From contig CAWCDW010000002.1 of assembly GCA_963794475.1 (NCBI GenBank), forward strand, positions 558,001 to 622,000: a stretch of 64,000 nucleotides of DNA. Reading direction: 5' to 3'. The notes under the pieces are model-generated. The model searched no databases. It was not told where the DNA came from and saw only the letters and a program-made list of their open reading frames with translations. The stretch is from GAS188 sp963794475. GTDB lineage: Bacteria; Pseudomonadota; Alphaproteobacteria; Rhizobiales; Beijerinckiaceae. Positions 45,521 through 54,453 of the stretch are shown here, in pieces; position 1 is the first letter of the stretch; every line of letters starts with the position of its first letter. The position numbers and the translations under genes are program-made.

Positions 45521-46006
45521 ATGGGACTTTTTGACGAAATCGGAGCTGGCGTTCCCGGCGGCAATATTTCGAAACCGTTGATGATCGCGCTCGCCGCCCT
45601 CCTCGCTTCCCGCGCGATGGGCAAGGGCGGTCTTGGAAGCATGCTCGGCGGAACGCCAGCGGGACCCCGTTCAGCCGAGCCCGACACTTCGCAAGCTCAG
45701 CCTTCGTTCGACGGTGGGCTGATCGGTGGCCTTGGCGGCCTTCTCGACCAGTTCAGGCAAAAGGGACTGGGCGGGATTGTCGGATCCTGGGTCGGACCTG
45801 GCGAGAACCAGCCCGTCACGTCCCAAGAGGTTCACCAGGCACTAGGTCCTGACATCATCGATCAGCTTTCGCAGCGGTCCGGCATTCCGCGCGACCAGCT
45901 CCTTGCGGAGCTGTCGCGCGTCCTTCCCAATCTGGTGGACAAGCTCACGCCTTCGGGGCGCGTTCCGACTAATGCGGAACTCGCTCAAACAATGCAGACG
46001 AGATAA
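45521..46006 (+). CDS. YidB-like (DUF937) protein
   Basis: 161 aa. Gly-rich N-terminal half with a hydrophobic helix (KPLMIALAALLASRAMGKGG) and a C-terminal YidB-type domain (SQEVHQALGPDIIDQLSQRSGIPRD followed by LLAELSRVLPNLVDKLTPSG). YidB-like proteins are conserved and uncharacterised. GGAAGGAG lies shortly before the ATG. It is followed after 9 bp by a GlsB-like gene, and together they form a stress-type operon with an EcfG-like promoter. Confidence 0.87.
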   Translation: MGLFDEIGAGVPGGNISKPLMIALAALLASRAMGKGGLGSMLGGTPAGPRSAEPDTSQAQPSFDGGLIGGLGGLLDQFRQKGLGGIVGSWVGPGENQPVTSQEVHQALGPDIIDQLSQRSGIPRDQLLAELSRVLPNLVDKLTPSGRVPTNAELAQTMQTR

Positions 46007-46015
46007 GGGACGCTC

Positions 46016-46273
46016 ATGTCAATCATAGGATGGCTCGTGCTCGGACTCATCGCCGGTTTCATTGCCAGCAAGATCGTCAACAGGCGCGGCGAAGGCGTCC
46101 TCTTGGACATCGTGCTTGGAGTTGTGGGAGCGGTTGTGGGCGGGTTTCTCTTCACGGAGCTCGGCGCCACCGGAGTTACCGGCTTCAACCTCTACAGCAT
46201 GTTCGTCGCTGTGGTGGGCGCCGTCGTGGTCCTCGTCGTCTACCACATGATTGCCGGGCGCACGACGCCTTGA
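46016..46273 (+). CDS. GlsB/YeaQ/YmgE-family stress membrane protein
   Basis: 85 aa with three membrane spans: IIGWLVLGLIAGFIASKIV, LLDIVLGVVGAVVGGFLF and MFVAVVGAVVVLVVYHMI. The G-L-I-A-G and D-I-x-L-G-x-x-G-A motifs are diagnostic of this transglycosylase-associated/GlsB family, induced by stress in many bacteria. It starts 9 bp after the YidB-like stop. Confidence 0.93.
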   Translation: MSIIGWLVLGLIAGFIASKIVNRRGEGVLLDIVLGVVGAVVGGFLFTELGATGVTGFNLYSMFVAVVGAVVVLVVYHMIAGRTTP

Positions 46274-46298
46274 ACCGACGCGGACATAGGCCTTCCCT

Positions 46299-47471
46299 CT
46301 AAGACTGCATCCCCGCGAGCCGCTCTCCAAGGCCCGCCAAAATGTCCCGTTCGACATTCGCGAAGGCGAGCCGCAAATAGCCGTCGAGACCCGGCCCGAA
46401 ATAGGAGCCGGGCAAGCCGAGGACGCCGGCCTCGGTCACGAGCTTCTCGGCGACGGCCGATGCGATCTCACCTTTGTAGGGATGAGCGACGAAGGCAAAA
46501 TAGGCGCCGATGGAGGCGAGGCGCCACTCCTTGGCCTTCAAGAATGCGGCGCGACAGGTGTCGGCACGCAGCGCGAGCTCGCGACGCACGCCCTCGCGCC
46601 AATCGCGCGTTTCCTCGATCGAGGCGACGATCGCCATCTGCACGGAACGGGGCGGGCAAATCTGCAAGCTGTCGAGGATCTTGGCCGCTTGCGCGATGAA
46701 GCTCGGCGCCGCGACGATTGCACCAAGCCGTTGACCGGGGATCGCATAGGCCTTCGAGAAGCTGTAGAGATGGACGAGATTGGCGTCCCAGCCCGGCTCG
46801 GCAAACAAGCCATGCGCGCGGTTCAACCCGGGGGGCAAGAAATCGCGATAGGTTTCGTCGAGCACGAGCGCAAGCCCGTGCCGGCACGCCAAGGCATGAA
46901 AGCGCGCGATCAAAGCTTCGGGATAGACGGCGCCCGATGGGTTGTTCGGGCTGACGAGCACGATCGCCTTGACGCGATCATCGATCAAAGCCTCGGCTGC
47001 ATCGGGGTCTGGCAGAAAACCATTCTTCGGGTCGCACGCCAGTGGCCTCGCCTGGATGCCGAGCATGTCCAGCGTCATCTTATGGTTGAAATACCAGGGC
47101 GAGGGCAGAATGACCGCGTCGCCTGCCTTCGCGAGGGTTTGCGCGGCAACGAAGAAGGCTTGGTTGCAGCCGGCCGTGATTGCCACTTGCGCGACCGCGA
47201 CCCGACCGTCGTAGCGCGCGGAGATATCCGCGGCCAGCGCCTCGCGTAGGGGGAGATCTCCGACGATGGGCCCGTAGCGGCTCGCCTCCGGCTGGCTCGC
47301 CGCCTCTCCCAACCTGCCGAGCAGGCTCTTTGGGGGCGGGTGACCCGGAACGGCCTGCGACAAGTCGATGAGCGGCCCGTATTCGCCCTTGTAGCGGGCC
47401 CTCCAGGCTTGCGCGATCGGGATCGGGGGCGCCTCCGTCGCCAGGACGAGCGGGTTGATGGTGAGTTCCAT
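46299..47471 (-). CDS. class I/II PLP-dependent aminotransferase
   Basis: About 390 aa, fold type I. Visible landmarks are the substrate-loop YGPIVGDLPLREALA, the SPNNPSGAVYP motif, the DETYRDF cofactor Asp, and the PLP-binding Lys in LYSFSKAYAIPGQRLG followed by a late Arg (LRLAFAN). It transfers amino groups between an amino acid and a 2-oxo acid, with substrate unknown. The ATG at 47471 has AAGGAG seven bases upstream and gives the family start. The frame runs to 47573 but that part is non-conserved. Confidence 0.93.
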   Translation of the reverse strand: MELTINPLVLATEAPPIPIAQAWRARYKGEYGPLIDLSQAVPGHPPPKSLLGRLGEAASQPEASRYGPIVGDLPLREALAADISARYDGRVAVAQVAITAGCNQAFFVAAQTLAKAGDAVILPSPWYFNHKMTLDMLGIQARPLACDPKNGFLPDPDAAEALIDDRVKAIVLVSPNNPSGAVYPEALIARFHALACRHGLALVLDETYRDFLPPGLNRAHGLFAEPGWDANLVHLYSFSKAYAIPGQRLGAIVAAPSFIAQAAKILDSLQICPPRSVQMAIVASIEETRDWREGVRRELALRADTCRAAFLKAKEWRLASIGAYFAFVAHPYKGEIASAVAEKLVTEAGVLGLPGSYFGPGLDGYLRLAFANVERDILAGLGERLAGMQS

Positions 47472-47604
47472 CGCAACTCCTTGCCGGCCACGGTCTGCGC
47501 CGCCCTCTACCACAACCAAGTTCTCGCGCCTTCTACCGCTGGCAGCCCGCGCAAAAGCGAGCCCCATCCCCATCCGTCAAAGGGAAGCTTTCGGCAAGAG
47601 GCGC

Positions 47605-47646
47605 ACGCAACCATACGAGAGAGCTTGCGTATGGGATTGATCCCAT
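47605..47646. promoter_or_regulatory. nested inverted repeats in the promoter region of a small secreted protein
   Basis: A perfect palindrome ATGGGATTGATCCCAT (7-bp arms, 2-bp centre) lies at 47631-47646. A second inverted repeat pairs ACGCAACCATAC (about 47605-47616) with TTGCGTATGG (47625-47634). The site begins 97 bp and ends 56 bp upstream of the ATG at 47702, a position suited to a transcription factor operator. Confidence 0.45.
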
Positions 47647-47701
47647 GTGTTATGATATCGCGCGGATCGCCGAGAATGAGCGACAAAAGAGGAACGAAGC
47701 C

Positions 47702-48073
47702 ATGGACGCCAAGTTTTTGGGCCTGTGCGCCACCGCCATCATCATCGCGACCGCGGGGGTGATCCCCTCTTCGCGGGCCGCGACGACGCGGAGCGAGGAA
47801 GGCGTTTACGAGAGCTATCAACGCTATTCCAAGGCGCCCGGGAATGATTTTTGGTACTATCATCCCGGCGGCCCGTTCTACCCTTACGCCCATAGGCGCT
47901 ACGCTTATGCGGGGAGGCACGTCCACCATCGCGCAGGCTGGCGCGGCGCGCATTGGCGGCACGAATATGCCTGGCGCGGCGCTTATGGTCGCTGGGGCGG
48001 TCCCCCAGTCGACGGAAGGTGCTGGTCGGGGGAACCCTCCGTCTGGGGATGGCGGCAAATACGGGTGTGCTGA
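47702..48073 (+). CDS. small secreted aromatic/His/Arg-rich protein
   Basis: About 123 aa. The signal peptide (KFLGLCATAIIIATAGVIPSSRA) is followed by a mature part very rich in Tyr, Trp, His, Arg and Gly (YHPGGPFYPYAHRRYAYAG, HWRHEYAWRGAYGRWG), ending in a short Cys-containing tail (GRCWSGEP...RVC). The family is not recognised, though secreted proteins of this composition are common in Rhizobiales. AGAGGAACG precedes the ATG. Two inverted repeats lie upstream. Confidence 0.78.
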   Translation: MDAKFLGLCATAIIIATAGVIPSSRAATTRSEEGVYESYQRYSKAPGNDFWYYHPGGPFYPYAHRRYAYAGRHVHHRAGWRGAHWRHEYAWRGAYGRWGGPPVDGRCWSGEPSVWGWRQIRVC

Positions 48074-48228
48074 TTTCGACGGCTTTCCGTCGCGATACGG
48101 TTGTTGTTGCTCGCCGAAGCGAGATCGGCGCTCGTGAAGCTCTAACGGTGGTTTTCTGGCGCGAGTTTCGATGGGCGAGTGGCGCAGCGCAGGCGAGCGC
48201 ACTGTCAAGGGCAGAAGATCATCGCCGT

Positions 48229-48450
48229 TCAGACGCGTGTCACCTTGATCACGCGCCCATCGACCGCATGGATTTCACCCCAAGGCACCGAGACGCCTGT
48301 GTCGACCTCGCAGCCATAGATTTCCTCATCCTGCGCCGCGACTTGGCAATTGAGCGCGACGAGCCTTCGCGCATCCTCGGGCTTTGCCGCCGCGACATTG
48401 AAAATCGTCTGCTCGGCCCCGCTTCGGTCGAAAAGGCAATATACCGGCAT
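48229..48450 (-). CDS. small conserved protein of unknown function
   Basis: 73 aa (MPVYCLFDRSGAEQTIFNVA...VDTGVSVPWGEIHAVDGRVI). It reads as a compact soluble protein with two Cys. The sequence is sensible from the ATG at 48450. The frame extends upstream to 48570 but becomes Arg/Pro-rich and is probably not translated. I do not recognise the family. A 277-bp gap to the next gene on the right holds nothing recognised. Confidence 0.6.
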   Translation of the reverse strand: MPVYCLFDRSGAEQTIFNVAAAKPEDARRLVALNCQVAAQDEEIYGCEVDTGVSVPWGEIHAVDGRVIKVTRV

Positions 48451-48727
48451 CGCGACTCTCCGCAGTCGACCCGCTCGCGGCGCGAGGGTGCGAGCAGGCT
48501 CGGGCGTCCTTGACGAAGCTCCACGTCCGCTGCCGATTTTATGCGGGATATCTCGTGGCGCAAACTCCAAAGGCGAGATAAGCGTTCCCGACTAACGAGC
48601 GCGCATGAAAAAGCGCGGGTCGGCGGGGTCGGAGAGAGTGACCCCCCGCGAGCGCAAAACGGTCGTCCGAGCTTGTGTACCCGTGTTGCCTGTGGATGAC
48701 TATGCCCGATCAAAATAGGATGTTGCT

Positions 48728-49954
48728 GTGTCTGTCGAGAAAGTCGAGACGCTCATCGTCGGCGGCGGTCAGGCCGGGTTGGCGATGAGCGAGCAACTGA
48801 GCAAGCGTGGCCTCTCCCACCTCCTCCTGGAACGCCACCGAATTGCCGAACGCTGGCGCTCGGAACGGTGGGACGGATTGCACGCCAACGGCCCCGCCTG
48901 GCATGACCGACTCTCCGGTTCGCCCATTGCCGGGGTCGATCCCGATGGCTTCGCCACGCGCGACCAGATGGTGGACTACCTCGTCGCCTACGCTGAGCGG
49001 ATTGCCGCACCGGTCCGCTGCGGCGTCGAGGTGACGATGCTGCACAAGATGGTGGGCGGACGCGGCTTTTCTGCCGAAACCTCGGGGGGCGTGATCGAAG
49101 CCACTAATGTGATTGCGGCCACCGGACCTTTTCAACGCCCAATCATTCCCGCCGTCGTGCCGCCGGAAGCCGGCATCGTGCAAATGCATTCCAACGCATA
49201 CCGCAATCCCGCTCAGCTCCCGGAGGGCGCCGTGCTCGTGGTCGGGGCCGGTTCTTCAGGTGCTCAGATCGCCGACGAGCTCTCGCGCGCGGGCCGGCGC
49301 GTCTATCTTTCCGTCGGCGGGCATCAGCGGCCACCGCGACGATATCGGGGGCGTGACGTCGTCTGGTGGCTGGGTGTCCTAGGCATCTGGCAGGCCACCA
49401 CCCGCGGGCCCGCGGAGAAGCACGTCACCATCGCGGTGAGCGGCGCCTATGGCGGCAACACGATCGACTTTCGAGGCCTTGCGGCGCGCGGGGTGACGCT
49501 CTTGGGTCGCGCGGAAGCCTTCGAAAAACGTGTGATGCGTTTCTCTCCCGACCTCGCGCGCAATCTGACGCAAGGAGATACCTACCTCTTGTCCCTCCTC
49601 GACGCGGCCGACGCCTATGCGGCGCGCGAAGGCCTCGATCTGCCCGAGGAGCCAGCGGCGCGCAGGGTCCGCCCGGAGCCGCCCTGCGTCACCGACCCCG
49701 TGCTGGAGCTTGACCTCCAGGGCGCCGGAATAACCGCAATTGTCTGGGCGACCGGGTATGCGCTCGATTTCAGCTGGCTGAAGGTCGACGCTTTCGACGA
49801 GCGCGGCGCGCCGGTGCATAGGGGCGGCGTATCCAATGTGCCCGGACTATACTTCCTTGGGCTGAGCTGGCTGTCCCGAAGAGCGTCGAGCTTTATCTTC
49901 GGCGTCGAATACGACGCGACCCATCTCGCGGAGCACATAGCGGCGCACGCGTAG
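48728..49954 (+). CDS. flavin-containing monooxygenase-like NAD(P)/FAD oxidoreductase
   Basis: 408 aa. The FAD loop is LIVGGGQAGLAMSEQLSKRG with RWRSERWDGLHANGP after it, and the NAD(P) loop is VLVVGAGSSGAQIADELSRAG. A late ATGYALDFSWL motif follows. This is the CzcO/YUCCA-type group B flavoprotein layout. The exact class B FMO fingerprint FxGxxxHxxxY was not seen in clear form. Substrate unknown. It starts with GTG at 48728 after an AGGA. It is convergent with the methyltransferase gene, separated by 6 bp. Confidence 0.88.
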   Translation: MSVEKVETLIVGGGQAGLAMSEQLSKRGLSHLLLERHRIAERWRSERWDGLHANGPAWHDRLSGSPIAGVDPDGFATRDQMVDYLVAYAERIAAPVRCGVEVTMLHKMVGGRGFSAETSGGVIEATNVIAATGPFQRPIIPAVVPPEAGIVQMHSNAYRNPAQLPEGAVLVVGAGSSGAQIADELSRAGRRVYLSVGGHQRPPRRYRGRDVVWWLGVLGIWQATTRGPAEKHVTIAVSGAYGGNTIDFRGLAARGVTLLGRAEAFEKRVMRFSPDLARNLTQGDTYLLSLLDAADAYAAREGLDLPEEPAARRVRPEPPCVTDPVLELDLQGAGITAIVWATGYALDFSWLKVDAFDERGAPVHRGGVSNVPGLYFLGLSWLSRRASSFIFGVEYDATHLAEHIAAHA

Positions 49955-49960
49955 CGGCCG

Positions 49961-50596
49961 TCACTGGCTCGAGCCGCATCCGCGACGGAACATGCTGAAC
50001 TGAAAGCGCTGTTTTGAGCCCCAAGGGGTCAAATGTTCGTCACGGCGGGTCTCGATCAATTCGAAGGTGCCTCCAAGCGCCAGGCCGAGGCTTTCGGCAT
50101 CGTGGCGCATGACCGGAAGGCCGCTGCAGCGTTCTGGACCATCCGGCGCGAAGGTGGCGATGATCGCATGGCCGCCAAGCTTCAGGCTCTTGGTCAGCCG
50201 GGCGATGTAGGCCTCGCGGTCGCGCTCCTCGGTGAGAAAATGGAAGGCCGCCCGGTCGTGCCACAGGTCATAGGTCCGATGCGGCTCCCAGGATGTGACG
50301 TCGGCGACGACCCAGGCAACGTGACCGGCCCGCCCGCCGAGGCGAGCCTTGGCGGCCGCGAGCGCCGATTCCGAGAGGTCGAGCACGGTAATGTCGCAAA
50401 AGTTCATCGCAATCAGGCAATCGACCAGGCGTGAAGCGCCTCCACCAATGTCGATGACGCCCATTTGGGGAGTCGTACCGGCGTATGTGATCAGCTCCAA
50501 CGACTGGGTGGGAGCCCTCTGAGACCAGCTCACCTCGCTCTCGCCTTTGGTGGCGTAGACATTCTCCCAGTGGTGCTGACGGCTCACTTCGCTCAT
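49961..50596 (-). CDS. class I SAM-dependent methyltransferase
   Basis: About 211 aa. It has WENVYATKGESEVSWSQRAP at the N-terminus, the SAM loop VIDIGGGASRLVDCLI, an acidic strand-2 end (ITVLDLSESAL), and VVADVTSWEPHRTYDLWHDRAAFHFL. This pattern is typical of the short thiopurine/tellurite-resistance-like methyltransferases (TehB-like group), but the substrate cannot be fixed by sequence reading. The ATG at 50596 is chosen. A GTG or ATG further upstream adds only charged residues. Confidence 0.87.
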   Translation of the reverse strand: MSEVSRQHHWENVYATKGESEVSWSQRAPTQSLELITYAGTTPQMGVIDIGGGASRLVDCLIAMNFCDITVLDLSESALAAAKARLGGRAGHVAWVVADVTSWEPHRTYDLWHDRAAFHFLTEERDREAYIARLTKSLKLGGHAIIATFAPDGPERCSGLPVMRHDAESLGLALGGTFELIETRRDEHLTPWGSKQRFQFSMFRRGCGSSQ

Positions 50597-50910
50597 GACT
50601 TTTCTCCCCCTTGACCGCAAGGCCGCGAAGCAAGCGGAACATGGTTACTTCTCCCATCTTCGACAACCAGCAGCCTTCCTCTCCTTACGTGCTCGCCCCT
50701 CCTCGCAGAAGCATGGCGAAGGGGCTGCTCAAGATTGGCGGCCGATGCTCGGTTACATGTAACCCCTCTGGGGAATTGTCATGGCTTCCGCTTCGAAGCC
50801 CAAGCCCTCGCGCGTGAAGGTGCGTGAACATCACGAGCGATTGCGTCGGCAAATTGGGAACTGCGGGCAGCCGGTCGGTATTTCTTTGGCCGATGAGGGG
50901 AGGTTGTCGC

Positions 50911-51144
50911 ATGCCTCACACTGGACGCAAAGCGGCCAACAGGAGGGTGGCGCGTTACCGGGCGAAGGTCGCCCAATTGCGCGAGCAGGCCATCGGCGCC
51001 ACGAAGGAGATGCGCGCCGAACTCCTCGAAAGAGCAACAATGTTTCAGCGGATCGTGGAAGCAGCGGAACGCGATAGTCAGGAGCCGGATACGGGATCAC
51101 GAGCTGGAACTGAGTTAGGTGCATCACGTGAGCACGAGAGTTGA
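50911..51144 (+). CDS. small basic helical protein of unknown function
   Basis: 77 aa, beginning MPHTGRKAANRRVARYRAKV, followed by a helical segment (LREQAIGATKEMRAELLERATMFQRIVEAAE) and a disordered tail. GGGGAGG lies seven bases before the ATG, which supports this start. The last 26 bp overlap the start of the GFA-family gene. The family is not recognised. Confidence 0.55.
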   Translation: MPHTGRKAANRRVARYRAKVAQLREQAIGATKEMRAELLERATMFQRIVEAAERDSQEPDTGSRAGTELGASREHES

Positions 51145-51568
51145 AACCGGCGCCTGCTTCTGCGGTTCTGTAGCCGCGGAAGCGCAGGGCGATCCATTTT
51201 GGATTTGTTATGATCACGATGACGATTGCCGTCGTGCAATCGGAAGCCCCCTTGCGATCTGGGTCGGATATCGACCGAACCAATTCCGGTTTACACGGGG
51301 GACGCCCAAATCGTTTTCCAAGACGAAAGGGGTGACGCGCACTTTCTGCTCGAAATGCGGCACCTCCATCAGCTATCTTGATGAAGGTCTCCCCGACGAG
51401 CTCTACCTAGCAATCGGATTTTTCGACAATCCCCAGCGCTTTCCTCCCCACGCTCACGCTTATTGGGGAATGAAATTGACTTGGATGGAATTTCCAGACG
51501 GCCTTCCCCACACTGAGAGCTATTCGCGCCAACGCGAGCCAGCGCTCGGAAAACCAGCTGATCGGTAA
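51119..51568 (+). CDS. GFA (glutathione-dependent formaldehyde-activating)-family protein
   Basis: 149 aa zinc-binding protein of the GFA/CENP-V fold. Visible zinc ligands are the CFC pair near residue 14, the Cys of YDHDDDCRRAIG, and FCSKCGTSISY with two Cys. WVGYRPNQFRFTRG and the DELYLAIGFFDNP block are typical. True glutathione-formaldehyde activity is known for a few members only. GTG starts at 51119 or 51128 are possible. It has lower GC than the genes to the left. Confidence 0.85.
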   Translation: MHHVSTRVETGACFCGSVAAEAQGDPFWICYDHDDDCRRAIGSPLAIWVGYRPNQFRFTRGTPKSFSKTKGVTRTFCSKCGTSISYLDEGLPDELYLAIGFFDNPQRFPPHAHAYWGMKLTWMEFPDGLPHTESYSRQREPALGKPADR

Positions 51569-52015
51569 AACCGAACCGCCAGCTCCCGCCAGTTTAACTG
51601 AACTCCTCAGGCAGTGCTTCAGCGTGTGGCGCATCCACGTCCTGCCGATGTTCAGCCGACAAGCAGCGGAAATCCTTGGCGGTGTTGTGACACGTGACTG
51701 GTGCCGGACGAATCGCACTGGGAAGCGCAACGCCAGCGAGGTCCCGGTACCTGTATTCGACAACTGCTTTTTTGCGCATTGAGCTGCGAAGGTGCGCCGA
51801 CTTCTTTTTCCGCGTCATCCCTGGGCTCCGCGCCCTGGCAATTGAATTATCCGGGCAACGGCTCGATTTCACGAGGCACGAACGGGATTGCCCCTCACGC
51901 CTCTCCGCACCTGTTTTCAACGCCATGCGCCAGAGAGCGCAGCGGCAAGGAAATCCTCCCCTAGTGCTTTGTCCGGGCGCATCGCGTTGTGCGCGCATGT
52001 CGATTTTTCAGGTAA
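51569..52015. other. intergenic stretch without a recognised gene
   Basis: About 450 bp between the GFA gene and the binding-protein gene. Open frames exist on both strands, but they are Arg/Cys/Ser-rich and lack ribosome-binding sites. No RNA gene or repeat was seen. Confidence 0.5.
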
Positions 52016-53245
52016 TCACCCCCCGATCTCACCGCTAACGACCGGCCCAATTCGTTCCCAGTGCTCGCCATTAAACTTGGTCATCTGCATCTGTTTTATC
52101 GGGTAAAAATCGGTCGCGCTGGTATTGATCGCGATGCCTGGCAACAGCATGTCGAGCTTTAGATCCCTGAGGTTAGCTGCCTGCTTCATCACGTTTTCTC
52201 GCGTGAGATCGTCCCCGCATTGCTTGAGAACCTGCACCAGCGTCTGAGCGGCGAGGTAACCGTAAACTGTATTGCCATCGCTGCGGTCACCGTCCGGATA
52301 ATAACTGTCCATAAAGGCGGACCATGCCTTAAAGCCCGCATCGTCCCTCCAGCTCGGATCGGTTGCATCCTTCAAATACAGGCTGCTCAAGATACCCCTG
52401 GAATTGTCGAGACCAGCGGGCTTGAGAACGCCGCCAATGGAACTTGAAACGAAGTTGACGATCTGAACCGGCTTCCAGGCGAGTTCGGCGACCTTCTTGA
52501 TTGCCTGAGCGGCAAATTTGGGCGTCGCAACGTTGAAGAAAATGTCCGCGCCGGAAGCCTTCAGCTTGACGATCTGAGAGTCAACAGTCGGATCGGTGAC
52601 CTCGTAGGGCACTTCAGCGACAATCATTGAAACCTTATCGCCCAGCCCGTCCTTCAAGCCCTTTAGATAGTCCTTGCCATAGTCGTCGTTCTGATAAAGC
52701 ACGCCGATCTTGCCGTTTGGGTAGTGGTCTTGAATGTATTTCGCATAGATCCGGCTCTCTGACTGATAGGCCGGCTGCCAGCCCATGGTCCACGGGAAGT
52801 TCTTTGGATCGCCCCACTTTGTCGCGCCAGTTGCCACGAAGAGTTGCGGCACGTTTTTGGAGTTCATGTATTTCTGGATCGCAGTGTTTGAAGGGGTGCC
52901 GAGGGACTGAAAGATCAGCAGCACGCCATCGCTCTCAACGAGTTTGCGCGCCTGCTCAACCGCTTTGGGCGGGCTATAGGCGTCATCATAGGAGATGAAG
53001 TTGATTTTGCGTCCGTTAATGCCGCCTTCCGCATTGACCTTATTGAAGTAGGCTGCCTCGGTCTTGCCGATCACGCCATAGGCGGACGCCGGTCCGCTAT
53101 AGGGCATAATATTGCCGATTTTAATTTCCGTGTCGGTCGCGCCTGGATCGTATTTCTTTTGGGCACTCGCCGGATTGCTGCCTGGGACCGCGAAAATTGC
53201 AAGAGCGAAAATAGCGGCACACAGTCGACCAGGTTGAAATAACAT
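52016..53245 (-). CDS. branched-chain amino acid-type ABC binding protein (orphan)
   Basis: 409 aa. Signal peptide LCAAIFALAIFAVPGSNPASA, then the type I periplasmic binding fold of LivK-like proteins: TEIKIGNIMPYSGPASAYG, INGRKINFISYDDAYSPPKAVEQARKLVE, KIGVLYQNDDYGKDYLKGLK, and SGADIFFNVATPKFAAQAIKK. No permease or ATPase gene is adjacent, so it must share a transporter encoded elsewhere. Codon use is more relaxed (more AAA, GAT) than in the left half of the window, consistent with an acquired region. Confidence 0.92.
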   Translation of the reverse strand: MLFQPGRLCAAIFALAIFAVPGSNPASAQKKYDPGATDTEIKIGNIMPYSGPASAYGVIGKTEAAYFNKVNAEGGINGRKINFISYDDAYSPPKAVEQARKLVESDGVLLIFQSLGTPSNTAIQKYMNSKNVPQLFVATGATKWGDPKNFPWTMGWQPAYQSESRIYAKYIQDHYPNGKIGVLYQNDDYGKDYLKGLKDGLGDKVSMIVAEVPYEVTDPTVDSQIVKLKASGADIFFNVATPKFAAQAIKKVAELAWKPVQIVNFVSSSIGGVLKPAGLDNSRGILSSLYLKDATDPSWRDDAGFKAWSAFMDSYYPDGDRSDGNTVYGYLAAQTLVQVLKQCGDDLTRENVMKQAANLRDLKLDMLLPGIAINTSATDFYPIKQMQMTKFNGEHWERIGPVVSGEIGG

Positions 53246-53413
53246 TCTCCCCTCCTTTGGTCTGTTGGCTATTTCAACGAACGCTCCTGCGCGGGTGGCC
53301 CTCTCTGCGGGGCTCTCGCTATTTTTTTAAAACCTCTCGCAAGCCGAAGTCCTCGTCAAGTAAACGGCGCCGAGCGTGATAGGAGCTCAGCAACCAATCG
53401 AGAGACGTCCTCC

Positions 53414-53872
53414 ATGCTCCGCCTGAGAACTCCCTGGGCCCATGAGGCTACGATGCTGACCGAGCTGTGTCTCCGCTCCAAAGCCTTGTGGGGCTATGAC
53501 AACGAATTCATGCAGGCGTGCCGCGGCGAGCTTACGCTGACGGCTTCAACGATGCGGTCGTCGTCGTCGTGGTTCCAGGTAGCTGAGATCGACGGACATG
53601 TTATTGGCGTCGCACAGGTCACCGTCAAAGGAGAGCTTGCTAAACTAGACAAAGTATTTGTTGAGCCAACCCGTCTTCGCTCCGGCGCCGGTAAAGCTCT
53701 CTTTGAGTGGGCTGCGAACGTGGCCCGCCGTGCCGGGGCCCTGACCATGGTAGTTGAGGCTGACCCGAATGCGGCCGGCTTCTATCGACGTATGGGGGCC
53801 ATTGACGACGGGACTGAACCGTCCGGCTCGATAGGGGGGCGCCTCCTTCCGAAATTACAACTGCGGCTTTAA
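53414..53872 (+). CDS. GNAT-family N-acetyltransferase
   Basis: 152 aa. The N-terminal part LRTPWAHEATMLTELCLRSKALWGY is the first helix of many GNATs that begin with residue patterns of this kind. The acetyl-CoA binding motif is LDKVFVEPTRLRSGAGKALFEWA, and the final region ALTMVVEADPNAAGFYRRMGA is typical. Acceptor substrate unknown. It is divergent from the LivK-like gene. Confidence 0.9.
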   Translation: MLRLRTPWAHEATMLTELCLRSKALWGYDNEFMQACRGELTLTASTMRSSSSWFQVAEIDGHVIGVAQVTVKGELAKLDKVFVEPTRLRSGAGKALFEWAANVARRAGALTMVVEADPNAAGFYRRMGAIDDGTEPSGSIGGRLLPKLQLRL

Positions 53873-54055
53873 CAGGCGCCGCTTCAGGCCCACCCTTCGA
53901 GCTTTTCGCGGCTGGCATCATCTAGGCGTGCGCTACGTCTCGATCAGCTCGCGATCGACCGAAGATGAAATGGCTGCGCCTGCTGATACGGGATCATCCG
54001 CCTCTCATCAGGTGCGAGCGCCGCTCGTGATAGCTCTTGCTTTAGGCTGCGACTT

Positions 54056-54319
54056 CTAACCCCGCATGGGATCGATACGGCCTCCCGCTGCCCACCATAT
54101 TTTCGGTTGTCCACCGGATCCGCGCATAAAGCCTGGCGAGGCGGCGCGCATCAATCTGCTGTTTTCTCGCATCAAGTAACGATTGACGCGAACAAGCCGA
54201 AGCACAGCCGCCGCAAGATCGTTTTCGCATTCTGAAATGATCGCGTTCGCGGTGACTTCGTCGCCGCTTTCACCGGTCGGCTCGCGAGCAAGCCTCATCA
54301 TTTCTCGAAGAGGATCCAT
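54056..54319 (-). CDS. small hypothetical protein
   Basis: 87 aa from the ATG at 54319 (MDPLREMMRLAREPTGESGD...). It has a helical N-terminal half with acidic and basic residues (NAIISECENDLAAAVLRLVRVNRYLMREN) and a Gly-rich tail. A GGGGA lies nine bases upstream of the ATG. The composition of the first 65 residues is protein-like, but no family is recognised, so this call is tentative. Confidence 0.42.
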   Translation of the reverse strand: MDPLREMMRLAREPTGESGDEVTANAIISECENDLAAAVLRLVRVNRYLMRENSRLMRAASPGFMRGSGGQPKIWWAAGGRIDPMRG

Positions 54320-54453
54320 TAGCAATCCCCGTTGATCTACGGCTAGAACATAAGCAGAACATACCTCGGCACAGAAGTCCAGGCCTTATTACCGTCGGGC
54401 CATCATTTCACTCTGTTGTTGTAGGGTTGGAAGCTTAGGCCGTATCGTGTGGC

